Both the position numbers and the translations under genes were made by a program. Shown here in pieces: positions 51,201 to 63,970 of a DNA stretch of 64,000 bases. Where the stretch lies: contig JASJOG010000074.1 of assembly GCA_030142905.1 (NCBI GenBank), positions 702,001 to 766,000 on the forward strand, read 5' to 3'. Within the stretch, counting starts at the first letter, position 1; each line of letters opens with the position of its first letter. The DNA is from Heliopora coerulea. Lineage: Eukaryota > Cnidaria > Anthozoa > Scleralcyonacea > Helioporidae. A model generated the notes under the pieces. It made no database searches. It was not told the origin of the DNA and was given only the letters and a program-made list of their open reading frames with translations.

Positions 51201-54200
51201 TTTTCGACGAAATTACGTCCAAAATTTTAGGTCCAAAATTTGGACCAAAAAGTAAAGGGGTTAACCTTTGGTTTTTGACGATTTTTCGACCAATTTCCAA
51301 CTTTCGAAATAAGCTGAAAATATGAAAGTTTATTGCATAGAAATTAGTTTTGCAGTGATTTGAGTGGTTTTTGGGCGAAATTACGTTGAAAATTTTAGGT
51401 GGAAAAATTCGACCAAAAAGTAAAGGGGTTAACCTTTGGTTTTTGACGATTTTTCGAACAATTTCCAACTTTCGAAATAAGCTGAAAATATGAAAGTTTA
51501 TTGCATAGAAATTAGTTTTGCAGTGATTTGAGTGGTTTTTCGACGAAATTACGTCGAAAATTTTAGGTGGAAAAATTCGACCAAAAAGTAAAGGGGTTAA
51601 CCTTTGGTTTTTGACGATTTTTCGAACAATTTCCAACTTTCGAAATAAGCTGAAAATATGAAAGTTTATTGCATAGAAATTAGTTTTGCAGTGATTTGAG
51701 TGGTTTTTCGACGAAATTACGTCCAAAATTTTAGGTTAAAAAATTCGACCAAAAAGTAAAGGGGTTAACCTTTGGTTTTTGACGATTTTTCGAACAATTT
51801 CCAACTTTCGAAATAAGCTGAAAATATGATAGTTTATTGCATAGAAATTAGTTTTGCAGTGATTTGAGTGGTTTTTGGGCGAAATTACGTCGGAAATTTT
51901 AGGTGGAAAAATTCGACCAAAAAGTAAAGGGGTTAACCTTTGGTTTTTGACGATTTTTCGAACAATTTCCAACTTTCGAAATAAGCTGAAAATATGAAAG
52001 TTTATTGCATAGAAATTAGTATTGCAGTGATTTGAGTGGTTTTTGGGCGAAATTACGTCGAAAATTTTAGGTGGAAAAATTCGACCAAAAAGTAAAGGGG
52101 TTAACCTTTGGTTTTTGACGATTTTTCGACCAATTTCCAACTTTCGAAATAAGCTGAAAATATGAAAGTTTATTGCATAGAAATTAGTTTTGCAGTGATT
52201 TGAGTGGTTTTTTGGCGAAATTACGTCGAAAATTTTAGGTGGAAAAATTCGACCAAAAAGTAAAGGGGTTAACCTTTGGTTTTTGACGATTTTTCGAACA
52301 ATTTCCAACTTTCGAAATAAGCTGAAAATATGAAAGTTTATTGCATAGAAATTAGTTTTGCAGTGATTTGAGTGGTTTTTTGGCGAAATTACGTCGAAAA
52401 TTTTAGGTGGAAAAATTCGACCAAAAAGTAAAGGGGTTAACCTTTGGTTTTTGACGATTTTTCGAACCAATTTCCAACTTTCGAAATAAGCTGAAAATAT
52501 GATAGTTTATTGCATAGAAATTAGTTTTGCAGTGATTTGAGTGGTTTTTCGACGAAATTACGTCCAAAATTTTAGGTGGAAAAATTCGACCAAAAAGTAA
52601 AGGGGTTAACCTTTGGTTTTTGACGATTTTTCGAACAATTTCCAACTTTCGAAATAAGCTGAAAATATGAAAGTTTATTGCATAGAAATTAGTTTTGCAG
52701 TGATTTGAGTGGTTTTTCGACGAAATTACGTCAAAATTTTAGGTCGAAAAATTCGACCAAAAAGTAAAGGGGTTAACCTTTGGTTTTTGACGATTTTTCG
52801 ACCAATTTCCAACTTTCGAAATAAGCTGAAAATATGAAAGTTTATTGCATAGAAATTAGTATTGCAGTGATTTGAGTGGTTTTTGGGCGAAATTACGTCG
52901 AAAATTTTGGGTGGAAAAATTCGACCAAAAAGTAAAGGGGTTAACCTTTGGTTTTTGACGATTTTTCGACCAAATTCCAACTTTCGAAATAAGCTGAAAA
53001 TATGAAAGTTTATTGCATAGAAATTAGCATTGCAGTGATTTGAGTGGTTTTTTGGCGAAATTACGTCGAAAATTTTGGGTGGAAAAATTCGACCAAAAAG
53101 TAAAGGGGTTAACCTTTGGTTTTTGACGATTTTTCGAACAATTTCCAACTTTCGAAATAAGCTGAAAATATGAAAGTTTATTGCATAGAAATTAGTTTTG
53201 CAGTGATTTGAGTGGTTTTTGGGCGAAATTACGTCGAAAATTTTAGGTGGAAAAATTCGACCAAAAAGTAAAGGGGTTAACCTTTGGTTTTTGACGATTT
53301 TTCGACCAAATTCCAACTTTCGAAATAAGCTGAAAATATGAAAGTTTATTGCATAGAAATTAGTTTTGCAGTGATTTGAGTGGTTTTTGGGCGAAATTAC
53401 GTTGAAAATTTTAGGTGGAAAAATTCGACCAAAAAGTAAAGGGGTTAACCTTTGGTTTTTGACGATTTTTCGACCAATTTCCAACTTTCGAAATAAGCTG
53501 AAAATATGAAAGTTTATTGCATAGAAATTAGTTTTGCAGTGATTTGAGTGGTTTTTCGACGAAATTACGTCCAAAATTTTAGGTCCAAAATTTGGACCAA
53601 AAAGTAAAGGGGTTAACCTTTGGTTTTTGACGATTTTTCGAACAATTTCCAACTTTCGAAATAAGCTGAAAATATGAAAGTTTATTGCATAGAAATTAGT
53701 TTTGCAGTGATTTGAGTGGTTTTTCGACGAAATTACGTCGAAAATTTTAGGTGGAAAAATTCGACCAAAAAGTAAAGGGGTTAACCTTTGGTTTTTGACG
53801 ATTTTTCGACCAAATTCCAACTTTCGAAATAAGCTGAAAATATGAAAGTTTATTGCATAGAAATTAGTTTTGCAGTGATTTGAGTGGTTTTTCGACGAAA
53901 TTACGTCCAAAATTTTAGGTCCAAAATTTGGACCAAAAAGTAAAGGGGTTAACCTTTGGTTTTTGACGATTTTTCGAACAATTTCCAACTTTCGAAATAA
54001 GCTGAAAATATGAAAGTTTATTGCATAGAAATTAGTTTTGCAGTGATTTGAGTGGTTTTTCGACGAAATTACGTCGAAAATTTTAGGTGGAAAAATTCGA
54101 CCAAAAAGTAAAGGGGTTAACCTTTGGTTTTTGACGATTTTTCGACCAATTTCCAACTTTCGAAATAAGCTGAAAATATGAAAGTTTATTGCATAGAAAG

Positions 54201-57200
54201 TAGTTTTGCAGTGATTTGAGTGGTTTTTGGTGAAATTACGTCCAAAATTTTAGGTCGAAAAATTTCGACCAAAAAGTAAAGGGGTTAACCTTTGGTTTTT
54301 GACGATTTTTCGAACAATTTCCAACTTTCGAAATAAGCTGAAAATATGAAAGTTTATTGCATAGAAATTAGTTTTGCAGTGATTTGAGTGGTTTTTCGAC
54401 GAAATTACGTCGAAAATTTTAGGTGGAAAAATTCGACCAAAAAGTAAAGGGGTTAACCTTTGGTTTTTGACGATTTTTCGAACAATTTCCAACTTTCGAA
54501 ATAAGCTGAAAATATGAAAGTTTATTGCATAGAAATTAGTTTTGCAGTGATTTGAGTGGTTTTTGGGCGAAATTACGTCGGAAATTTTAGGTGGAAAAAT
54601 TCGACCAAAAAGTAAAGGGGTTAACCTTTGGTTTTTGACGATTTTTCGAACAATTTCCAACTTTCGAAATAAGCTGAAAATATGAAAGTTTATTGCATAG
54701 AAATTAGTATTGCAGTGATTTGAGTGGTTTTTGGGCGAAATTACGTCGAAAATTTTAGGTGGAAAAATTCGACCAAAAAGTAAAGGGGTTAACCTTTGGT
54801 TTTTGACGATTTTTCGAACAATTTCCAACTTTCGAAATAAGCTGAAAATATGAAAGTTTATTGCATAGAAATTAGTATTGCAGTGATTTGAGTGGTTTTT
54901 GGGCGAAATTACGTCGAAAATTTTGGGTGGAAAAATTCGACCAAAAAGTAAAGGGGTTAACCTTTGGTTTTTGACGATTTTTCGACCAAATTCCAACTTT
55001 CGAAATAAGCTGAAAATATGAAAGTTTATTGCATAGAAATTAGCATTGCAGTGATTTGAGTGGTTTTTTGGCGAAATTACGTCGAAAATTTTGGGTGGAA
55101 AAATTCGACCAAAAAGTAAAGGGGTTAACCTTTGGTTTTTGACGATTTTTCGACCAAATTCCAACTTTCGAAATAAGCTGAAAATATGATAGTTTATTGC
55201 ATAGAAATTAGTTTTGCAGTGATTTGAGTGGTTTTTGGGCGAAATTACGTCGAAAATTTTAGGTGGAAAAATTCGACCAAAAAGTAAAGGGGTTAACCTT
55301 TGGTTTTTGACGATTTTTCGACCAAATTCCAACTTTCGAAATAAGCTGAAAATATGATAGTTTATTGCATAGAAATTAGTTTTGCAGTGATTTGAGTGGT
55401 TTTTCGACGAAATTACGTCCAAAATTTTAGGTCCAAAATTTGGACCAAAAAGTAAAGGGGTTAACCTTTGGTTTTTGACGATTTTTCGAACAATTTCCAA
55501 CTTTCGAAATAAGCTGAAAATATGAAAGTTTATTGCATAGAAATTAGTTTTGCAGTGATTTGAGTGGTTTTTCGACGAAATTACGTCGAAAATTTTAGGT
55601 GGAAAAATTCGACCAAAAAGTAAAGGGGTTAACCTTTGGTTTTTGACGATTTTTCGACCAAATTCCAACTTTCGAAATAAGCTGAAAATATGAAAGTTTA
55701 TTGCATAGAAATTAGTTTTGCAGTGATTTGAGTGGTTTTTCGACGAAATTACGTCCAAAATTTTAGGTCCAAAATTCGACCAAAAAGTAAAGGGGTTAAC
55801 CTTTGGTTTTTGACGATTTTTCGACCAATTTCCAACTTTCGAAATAAGCTGAAAATATGAAAGTTTATTGCATAGAAATTAGTTTTGCAGTGATTTGAGT
55901 GGTTTTTTGCGAAATTACGTTGAAAATTTTAGGTCGAAAAATTCGACCAAAAAGTAAAGGGGTTAACCTTTGGTTTTTGACGATTTTTCGAACAATTTCC
56001 AACTTTCGAAATAAGCTGAAAATATGAAAGTTTATTGCATAGAAATTAGTTTTGCAGTGATTTGAGTGGTTTTTCGACGAAATTACGTCGAAAATTTTAG
56101 GTGGAAAAATTCGACCAAAAAGTAAAGGGGTTAACCTTTGGTTTTTGACGATTTTTCGAACAATTTCCAACTTTCGAAATAAGCTGAAAATATGAAAGTT
56201 TATTGCATAGAAATTAGTTTTGCAGTGATTTGAGTGGTTTTTCGACGAAATTACGTCCAAAATTTTAGGTTAAAAAATTCGACCAAAAAGTAAAGGGGTT
56301 AACCTTTGGTTTTTGACGATTTTTCGAACAATTTCCAACTTTCGAAATAAGCTGAAAATATGAAAGTTTATTGCATAGAAATTAGTTTTGCAGTGATTTG
56401 AGTGGTTTTTGGGCGAAATTACGTCGGAAATTTTAGGTGGAAAAATTCGACCAAAAAGTAAAGGGGTTAACCTTTGGTTTTTGACGATTTTTCGAACAAT
56501 TTCCAACTTTCGAAATAAGCTGAAAATATGAAAGTTTATTGCATAGAAATTAGTATTGCAGTGATTTGAGTGGTTTTTGGGCGAAATTACGTCGAAAATT
56601 TTAGGTGGAAAAATTCGACCAAAAAGTAAAGGGGTTAACCTTTGGTTTTTGACGATTTTTCGAACAATTTCCAACTTTCGAAATAAGCTGAAAATATGAA
56701 AGTTTATTGCATAGAAATTAGTTTTGCAGTGATTTGAGTGGTTTTTTGGCGAAATTACGTCGAAAATTTTAGGTGGAAAAATTCGACCAAAAAGTAAAGG
56801 GGTTAACCTTTGGTTTTTGACGATTTTTCGAACAATTTCCAACTTTCGAAATAAGCTGAAAATATGAAAGTTTATTGCATAGAAATTAGTTTTGCAGTGA
56901 TTTGAGTGGTTTTTTGGCGAAATTACGTCGAAAATTTTAGGTGGAAAAATTCGACCAAAAAGTAAAGGGGTTAACCTTTGGTTTTTGACGATTTTTCGAA
57001 CAATTTCCAACTTTCGAAATAAGCTGAAAATATGAAAGTTTATTGCATAGAAATTAGTATTGCAGTGATTTGAGTGGTTTTTGGGCGAAATTACGTCGAA
57101 AATTTTGGGTGGAAAAATTCGACCAAAAAGTAAAGGGGTTAACCTTTGGTTTTTGACGATTTTTCGAACAATTTCCAACTTTCGAAATAAGCTGAAAATA

Positions 57201-60200
57201 TGAAAGTTTATTGCATAGAAATTAGTATTGCAGTGATTTGAGTGGTTTTTGGGCGAAATTACGTCGAAAATTTTGGGTGGAAAAATTCGACCAAAAAGTA
57301 AAGGGGTTAACCTTTGGTTTTTGACGATTTTTCGACCAAATTCCAACTTTCGAAATAAGCTGAAAATATGAAAGTTTATTGCATAGAAATTAGCATTGCA
57401 GTGATTTGAGTGGTTTTTTGGCGAAATTACGTCGAAAATTTTGGGTGGAAAAATTCGACCAAAAAGTAAAGGGGTTAACCTTTGGTTTTTGACGATTTTT
57501 CGACCAAATTCCAACTTTCGAAATAAGCTGAAAATATGAAAGTTTATTGCATAGAAATTAGTTTTGCAGTGATTTGAGTGGTTTTTGGGCGAAATTACGT
57601 CGAAAATTTTAGGTGGAAAAATTCGACCAAAAAGTAAAGGGGTTAACCTTTGGTTTTTGACGATTTTTCGACCAAATTCCAACTTTCGAAATAAGCTGAA
57701 AATATGAAAGTTTATTGCATAGAAATTAGTTTTGCAGTGATTTGAGTGGTTTTTCGACGAAATTACGTCCAAAATTTTAGGTCCAAAATTTGGACCAAAA
57801 AGTAAAGGGGTTAACCTTTGGTTTTTGACGATTTTTCGAACAATTTCCAACTTTCGAAATAAGCTGAAAATATGAAAGTTTATTGCATAGAAATTAGTTT
57901 TGCAGTGATTTGAGTGGTTTTTCGACGAAATTACGTCGAAAATTTTAGGTGGAAAAATTCGACCAAAAAGTAAAGGGGTTAACCTTTGGTTTTTGACGAT
58001 TTTTCGACCAAATTCCAACTTTCGAAATAAGCTGAAAATATGAAAGTTTATTGCATAGAAATTAGTTTTGCAGTGATTTGAGTGGTTTTTCGACGAAATT
58101 ACGTCCAAAATTTTAGGTCCAAAATTTGGACCAAAAAGTAAAGGGGTTAACCTTTGGTTTTTGACGATTTTTCGAACAATTTCCAACTTTCGAAATAAGC
58201 TGAAAATATGAAAGTTTATTGCATAGAAATTAGTTTTGCAGTGATTTGAGTGGTTTTTCGACGAAATTACGTCGAAAATTTTAGGTGGAAAAATTCGACC
58301 AAAAAGTAAAGGGGTTAACCTTTGGTTTTTGACGATTTTTCGAACAATTTCCAACTTTCGAAATAAGCTGAAAATATGAAAGTTTATTGCATAGAAATTA
58401 GTTTTGCAGTGATTTGAGTGGTTTTTCGACGAAATTACGTCCAAAATTTTAGGTTAAAAATTTGGACCAAAAAGTAAAGGGGTTAACCTTTGGTTTTTGA
58501 CGATTTTTCGACCAATTTCCAACTTTCGAAATAAGCTGAAAATATGAAAGTTTATTGCATAGAAATTAGTTTTGCAGTGATTTGAGTGGTTTTTGGGCGA
58601 AATTACGTCGGAAATTTTAGGTGGAAAAATTCGACCAAAAAGTAAAGGGGTTAACCTTTGGTTTTTGACGATTTTTCGAACAATTTCCAACTTTCGAAAT
58701 AAGCTGAAAATATGAAAGTTTATTGCATAGAAATTAGTATTGCAGTGATTTGAGTGGTTTTTGGGCGAAATTACGTCGAAAATTTTAGGTGGAAAAATTC
58801 GACCAAAAAGTAAAGGGGTTAACCTTTGGTTTTTGACGATTTTTCGAACAATTTCCAACTTTCGAAATAAGCTGAAAATATGAAAGTTTATTGCATAGAA
58901 ATTAGTTTTGCAGTGATTTGAGTGGTTTTTTGGCGAAATTACGTCGAAAATTTTAGGTGGAAAAATTCGACCAAAAAGTAAAGGGGTTAACCTTTGGTTT
59001 TTGACGATTTTTCGACCAATTTCCAACTTTCGAAATAAGCTGAAAATATGAAAGTTTATTGCATAGAAATTAGTATTGCAGTGATTTGAGTGGTTTTTGG
59101 GCGAAATTACGTCGAAAATTTTGGGTGGAAAAATTCGACCAAAAAGTAAAGGGGTTAACCTTTGGTTTTTGACGATTTTTCGAACAATTTCCAACTTTCG
59201 AAATAAGCTGAAAATATGAAAGTTTATTGCATAGAAATTAGTATTGCAGTGATTTGAGTGGTTTTTGGGCGAAATTACGTCGAAAATTTTGGGTGGAAAA
59301 ATTCGACCAAAAAGTAAAGGGGTTAACCTTTGGTTTTTGACGATTTTTCGACCAATTTCCAACTTTCGAAATAAGCTGAAAATATGAAAGTTTATTGCAT
59401 AGAAATTAGTTTTGCAGTGATTTGAGTGGTTTTTTGGCGAAATTACGTCGAAAATTTTGGGTGGAAAAATTCGACCAAAAAGTAAAGGGGTTAACCTTTG
59501 GTTTTTGACGATTTTTCGACCAATTTCCAACTTTCGAAATAAGCTGAAAATATGAAAGTTTATTGCATAGAAAGTAGTTTTGCAGTGATTTGAGTGGTTT
59601 TTCGACGAAATTACGTCCAAATTTTAGGTCCAAAAATTCGACCAAAAAGTAAAGGGGTTAACCTTTGGTTTTTGACGATTTTTCGACCAATTTCCAACTT
59701 TCGAAATAAGCTGAAAATATGAAAGTTTATTGCATAGAAATTAGTTTTGCAGTGATTTGAGTGGTTTTTCGACGAAATTACGTCGAAAATTTGAGGTGGA
59801 AAAATTCGACCAAAAAGTAAAGGGGTTAACCTTTGGTTTTTGACGATTTTTCGACCAATTTCCAACTTTCGAAATAAACTGAAAATATGAAAGTTTATTG
59901 CATAGAACGTGGTTTTGCAGTGATTTGAGTGGTTTTTCGACGAAATTACGTCCAAATTTTAGGTCCAAAATTTGGACCAAAAAGTAAAGGGGTTAACCTT
60001 TGGTTTTTGACGATTTTTCGACCAATTTCCAACTTTCGAAATAAGCTGAAAATATGAAAGTTTATTGCATAGAAAGTAGTTTTGCAGTGATTTGAGTGGT
60101 TTTTCGACGAAATTACGTCGAAAATTTTAGGTGGAAAAATTCGACCAAAAAGTAAAGGGGTTAACCTTTGGTTTTTGACGATTTTTCGACCAATTTCCAA

Positions 60201-62515
60201 CTTTCGAAATAAGCTGAAAATATGAAAGTTTATTGCATAGAAAATTAGTTTTGCAGTGATTTGAGTGGTTTTTTGGTGAAATTACGTCGAAAATTTTAGG
60301 TGGAAAAATTCGACCAAAAAGTAAAGGGGTTAACCTTTGGTTTTTGACGATTTTTCGAACAATTTCCAACTTTCGAAATAAGCTGAAAATATGAAAGTTT
60401 ATTGCATAGAAATTAGTTTTGCAGTGATTTGAGTGGTTTTTTGGTGAAATTACGTCGAAAATTTTAGGTGGAAAAATTCGACCAAAAAGTAAAGGGGTTA
60501 ACCTTTGGTTTTTGACGATTTTTCGACCAATTTCCAACTTTCGAAATAAGCTGAAAATATGAAAGTTTATTGCATAGAAAGTAGTTTTGCAGTGATTTGA
60601 GTGGTTTTTTGGTGAAATTACGTTGAAAATTTTAGGTCGAAAAATTCGACCAAAAAGTAAAGGGGTTAACCTTTGGTTTTTGACGATTTTTCGACCAATT
60701 TCCAACTTTCGAAATAAGCTGAAAATATGAAAGTTTATTGCATAGAAAGTAGTTTTGCAGTGATTTGAGTGGTTTTTCGGAAATTACGTTCCAAATTTTA
60801 GGTCGAAAAATTCGACCAAAAAGTAAAGGGGTTAACCTTTGGTTTTTGACGATTTTTCGACCAATTTCCAACTTTCGAAATAAGCTGAAAATATGAAAGT
60901 TTATTGCATAGAAAGTAGTTTTGCAGTGATTTGAGTGGTTTTGGTGAAATTACGTCGAAAATTTTAGGTGGAAAAATTCGACCAAAAAGTAAAGGGGTTA
61001 ACCTTTGGTTTTTGACGATTTTTCGACCAATTTCCAACTTTCGAAATAAGCTGAAAATATGAAAGTTTATTGCATAGAAACCTAGTTTTGCAGTGATTTG
61101 AGTGGTTTTTTGGTGAAATTACGTCAAAATTTTAGGTCGAAAAATTCGACCAAAAAGTAAAGGGGTTAACCTTTGGTTTTTGACGATTTTTCGACCAATT
61201 TCCAACTTTCGAAATAAGCTGAAAATATGAAAGTTTATTGCATAGAAAGTAGTTTTGCAGTGATTTGAGTGGTTTTTTGGTGAAATTACGTTGAAAATTT
61301 TAGGTCGAAAAATTCGACCAAAAAGTAAAGGGGTTAACCTTTGGTTTTTGACGATTTTTCGACCAATTTCCAACTTTCGAAATAAGCTGAAAATATGAAA
61401 GTTTATTGCATAGAAAGTAGTTTTGCAGTGATTTGAGTGGTTCTTGGGTGAAATTACGTCCAAATTTTAGGTCGAAAAATTCGACCAAAAAGTAAAGGGG
61501 TTAACCTTTGGTTTTTGACGATTTTTCGACCAATTTCCAACTTTCGAAATAAGCTGAAAATATGAAAGTTTATTGCATAGAAAGTAGTTTTGCAGTGATT
61601 TGAGTGGTTTTTTTGGTGAAATTACGTTGAAAATTTAGGTCGAAAAATTCGACCAAAAAGTAAAGGGGTTAACCTTTGGTTTTTGACGATTTTTCGACCA
61701 ATTTCCAACTTTCGAAATAAGCTGAAAATATGAAAGTTTATTGCATATAACCTAGTTTTGCAGTGATTTGAGTGGTTCTTGGGTGAAATTACGTCCAAAA
61801 TTTTAGGTCGAAAAATTCGACCAAAAAGTAAAGGGGTTAACCTTTGGTTTTTGACGATTTTTCGACCAATTTCCAACTTTCGAAATAAGCTGAAAATATG
61901 AAAGTTTATTGCATATAACCTAGTTTTGCAGTGATTTGAGTGGTTTTTTGGTGAAATTACGTCGAAAATTTTAGGTCGAAAAATTCGACCAAAAAGTAAA
62001 GGGGTTAACCTTTGGTTTTTGACGATTTTTCGACCAATTTCCAACTTTCGAAATAAGCTGAAAATATGAAAGTTTATTGCATAGAAACCTAGTTTTGCAG
62101 TGATTTGAGTGGTTTTTTGGTGAAATTACGTCCAAAATTTTAGGTCGAAAAATTCGACCAAAAAGTAAAGGGGTTAACCTTTGGTTTTTGACGATTTTTC
62201 GACCAATTTCCAACTTTCGAAATAAGCTGAAAATATGAAAGTTTATTGCATAGAAACCTAGTTTTGCAGTGATTTGAGTGGTTTTTCGACGAAATTACGT
62301 TCAAAATTTTAGGTCGAAAAATTTCGACCAAAAAGTAAAGGGGTTAACCTTTGGTTTTTGACGATTTTTCGACCAATTTCCAACTTTCGAAATAAGCTGA
62401 AAATATGAAAGTTTATTGCATAGAACCTAGTTTTGCAGTGATTTCAGTGGTTTTTGGGTGAAATTACGTCTAAAATGTTAGGTGGAAAAGTTCGACCATA
62501 AAGTAAAGGGAGTAA
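48243..62515 (+). repeat. 168-bp satellite array, subfamily A, about 84 tandem monomers
   Basis: The landmark ttaacctttgg recurs every 168 bp (for example 48405, 48573, 48741, 48909, 49077) up to 62344, about 83 intervals, with occasional 1-5 bp length changes. Monomers differ mainly at six sites: gaac/gacc-aa before ttccaac; gaaag/gatag; aattag/aagtag/cctag before ttgcag; tttcgacg/ttgggcg/tttggcg/tttggtg; acgtcg/acgtcc/gtcgga; and ggtggaaaaattcg/ggtccaaaatttgg/ggttaaaaa. Combinations recur in blocks (higher-order repeats). Because 168 is divisible by 3, one minus-strand frame stays open for hundreds of codons; I treat this as an arithmetic consequence, not a gene. Alpha-satellite-like monomer length makes centromeric or heterochromatic origin possible but unproven. 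Confidence 0.95.
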
Positions 62516-62994
62516 CCACCTCAAAAATTTTCGGCAATTTTATCTTAAAATGACTGAAATGAACGCCAAACTAGTTTCTTTTGGCTAATCTTTCATATTC
62601 TGAGCTTATTTCGAAACTTTGAAATTGGTCGAAAAATCGTCAAAAGTCGTGGGTTAACCCCTTTACTTTTTTTAGAAATTTTTGCACGTCAAAAATTTTC
62701 CCCAAGTTTAATTTAAAATGACTGAAATGAACGCCGAACTAGTTTCTTGTTGCTAACCTTTCATATTCTTAGGTTATTTCGAAAGTTTGAAATTGGTCGA
62801 AAAATCTTCAAAATCCATGAGTTAACTGGATTTTTTTTCGAAATTTTTACATCTCAAAAATTTTTTACAATTTTACCTTAAAATCACTGAAATGAACGCC
62901 AAACTAGTTTCTTTTGGCTAATCTTTCATATTCTGAGCTTATTGCGAAAGTTTGAAATTGGTCGAAAAATCGTCAAAAACCATGGATTAACCCC
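62516..62994 (-). repeat. Satellite subfamily B, right flank, three inverted monomers
   Basis: The landmark ttaa(c) at the monomer end occurs at 62654, 62822 and 62987 (168 and 165 bp apart). Each monomer carries the B markers (gaaatgaacgcc, tagtttctt, ggtcgaaaaatc). Orientation is opposite to the main array. The first monomer is truncated at the junction, with no palindrome like that on the left. Confidence 0.85.
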
Positions 62995-63970
62995 AGAAAA
63001 GCGAGCAATGTGGCTTGTAGAAGTGAACTTGGGAAGTATCCACTTCTGATCTCAATCAAAAAGAACATAATAAACTATTTTAAACACATCTATAAATTAG
63101 ACAACTCAGTTGTAAGACAATCCTTCCTAATGTCTAAACAATTGTATAATAATCATAAAGAATCTTTCTTTGGTAACGCCATAACCATGCTAAAATCACT
63201 CTATGATAATACAACAAATTTTGAAAACGATATAATCAATTATGATACAAAAACTGTAGTAAATAAGATGAAAGAAAAATATGTCGAATTTTGGCAATAT
63301 AAAATAATTAACCCCTCTAAATTATCCTTCTTTTGTACATTTAAAAAAGAGTACAAAATGGAAGAACACCTGTCTCTTATTGAAAATACGGCAATAAGGA
63401 AGACATTTTCACAATAAAGAGTAAGCAACCGTAAGTTGCAAATTGAGCAAGGACGATATGAAAACACTCCTCGTGAACGTATCTGCAAACTTTGTGACTC
63501 TGGCGATGTGGAAAACGAGCTGCATTTCGCCTTAACCTGCCAGAGATACGAATATTTAAGAAACAAATCTAACAACATACTTAAACGCATTTTCTATCTC
63601 AATACCTCGCTGGAAGGTAAACAAAAACTATTTCAACATGCGATGTCTTGAGACGATCCAGTTCTACTTAACTTACAATCCAAGTATATATTTCTTTGCT
63701 TTACAAAAAGGGAGGATAGTCTCAAATCCATGAAAGTCAAGGAATAACGAAGAGGTTCAGAAACCTAACCTGTAAATATCCCTTTTATACACTATTTCAA
63801 TTTTGTACTTTTCTATATACTTAATCTACGTACTTATTTATTTTCTTATATGTTAATCTTGAAATAACAAAACAAAACCAAAAAAAAAACTCTCTACATT
63901 ATATACTACAAACTATATAATCTAGCAATGCCTGTAAATAGGTCATGCATTTGAACAAAAGAAAACAAAA
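62995..63970 (+). pseudogene. LINE 3' fragment inserted in the subfamily B satellite
   Basis: An in-frame stretch from 63010 to 63651, interrupted by one TAA at 63415-63417, encodes a reverse transcriptase C-terminus: ACRSELGKYPLLISIKKN, KEKYVEFWQYKI, then RKLQIEQGRYENTPRERICK and the zinc-binding-like CKLCDSGDVENELHF...TC. An A-rich 3' tail follows. The 5' part is missing, as is typical of 5'-truncated insertions. The interrupted satellite resumes at 63971 (ccctttact). Confidence 0.8.

Noticed and set aside
48370..62331. Minus-strand open frames of 192 to 724 codons
   Set aside because: They are a by-product of a 168-bp tandem repeat divisible by three. Length changes and the ggttaaaa variant break them, and overlapping frames of the same monomer appear. 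No domain is recognisable.
48243..62515. CRISPR array
   Set aside because: The repeats are contiguous 168-bp monomers without unique spacers, and the genome is eukaryotic.
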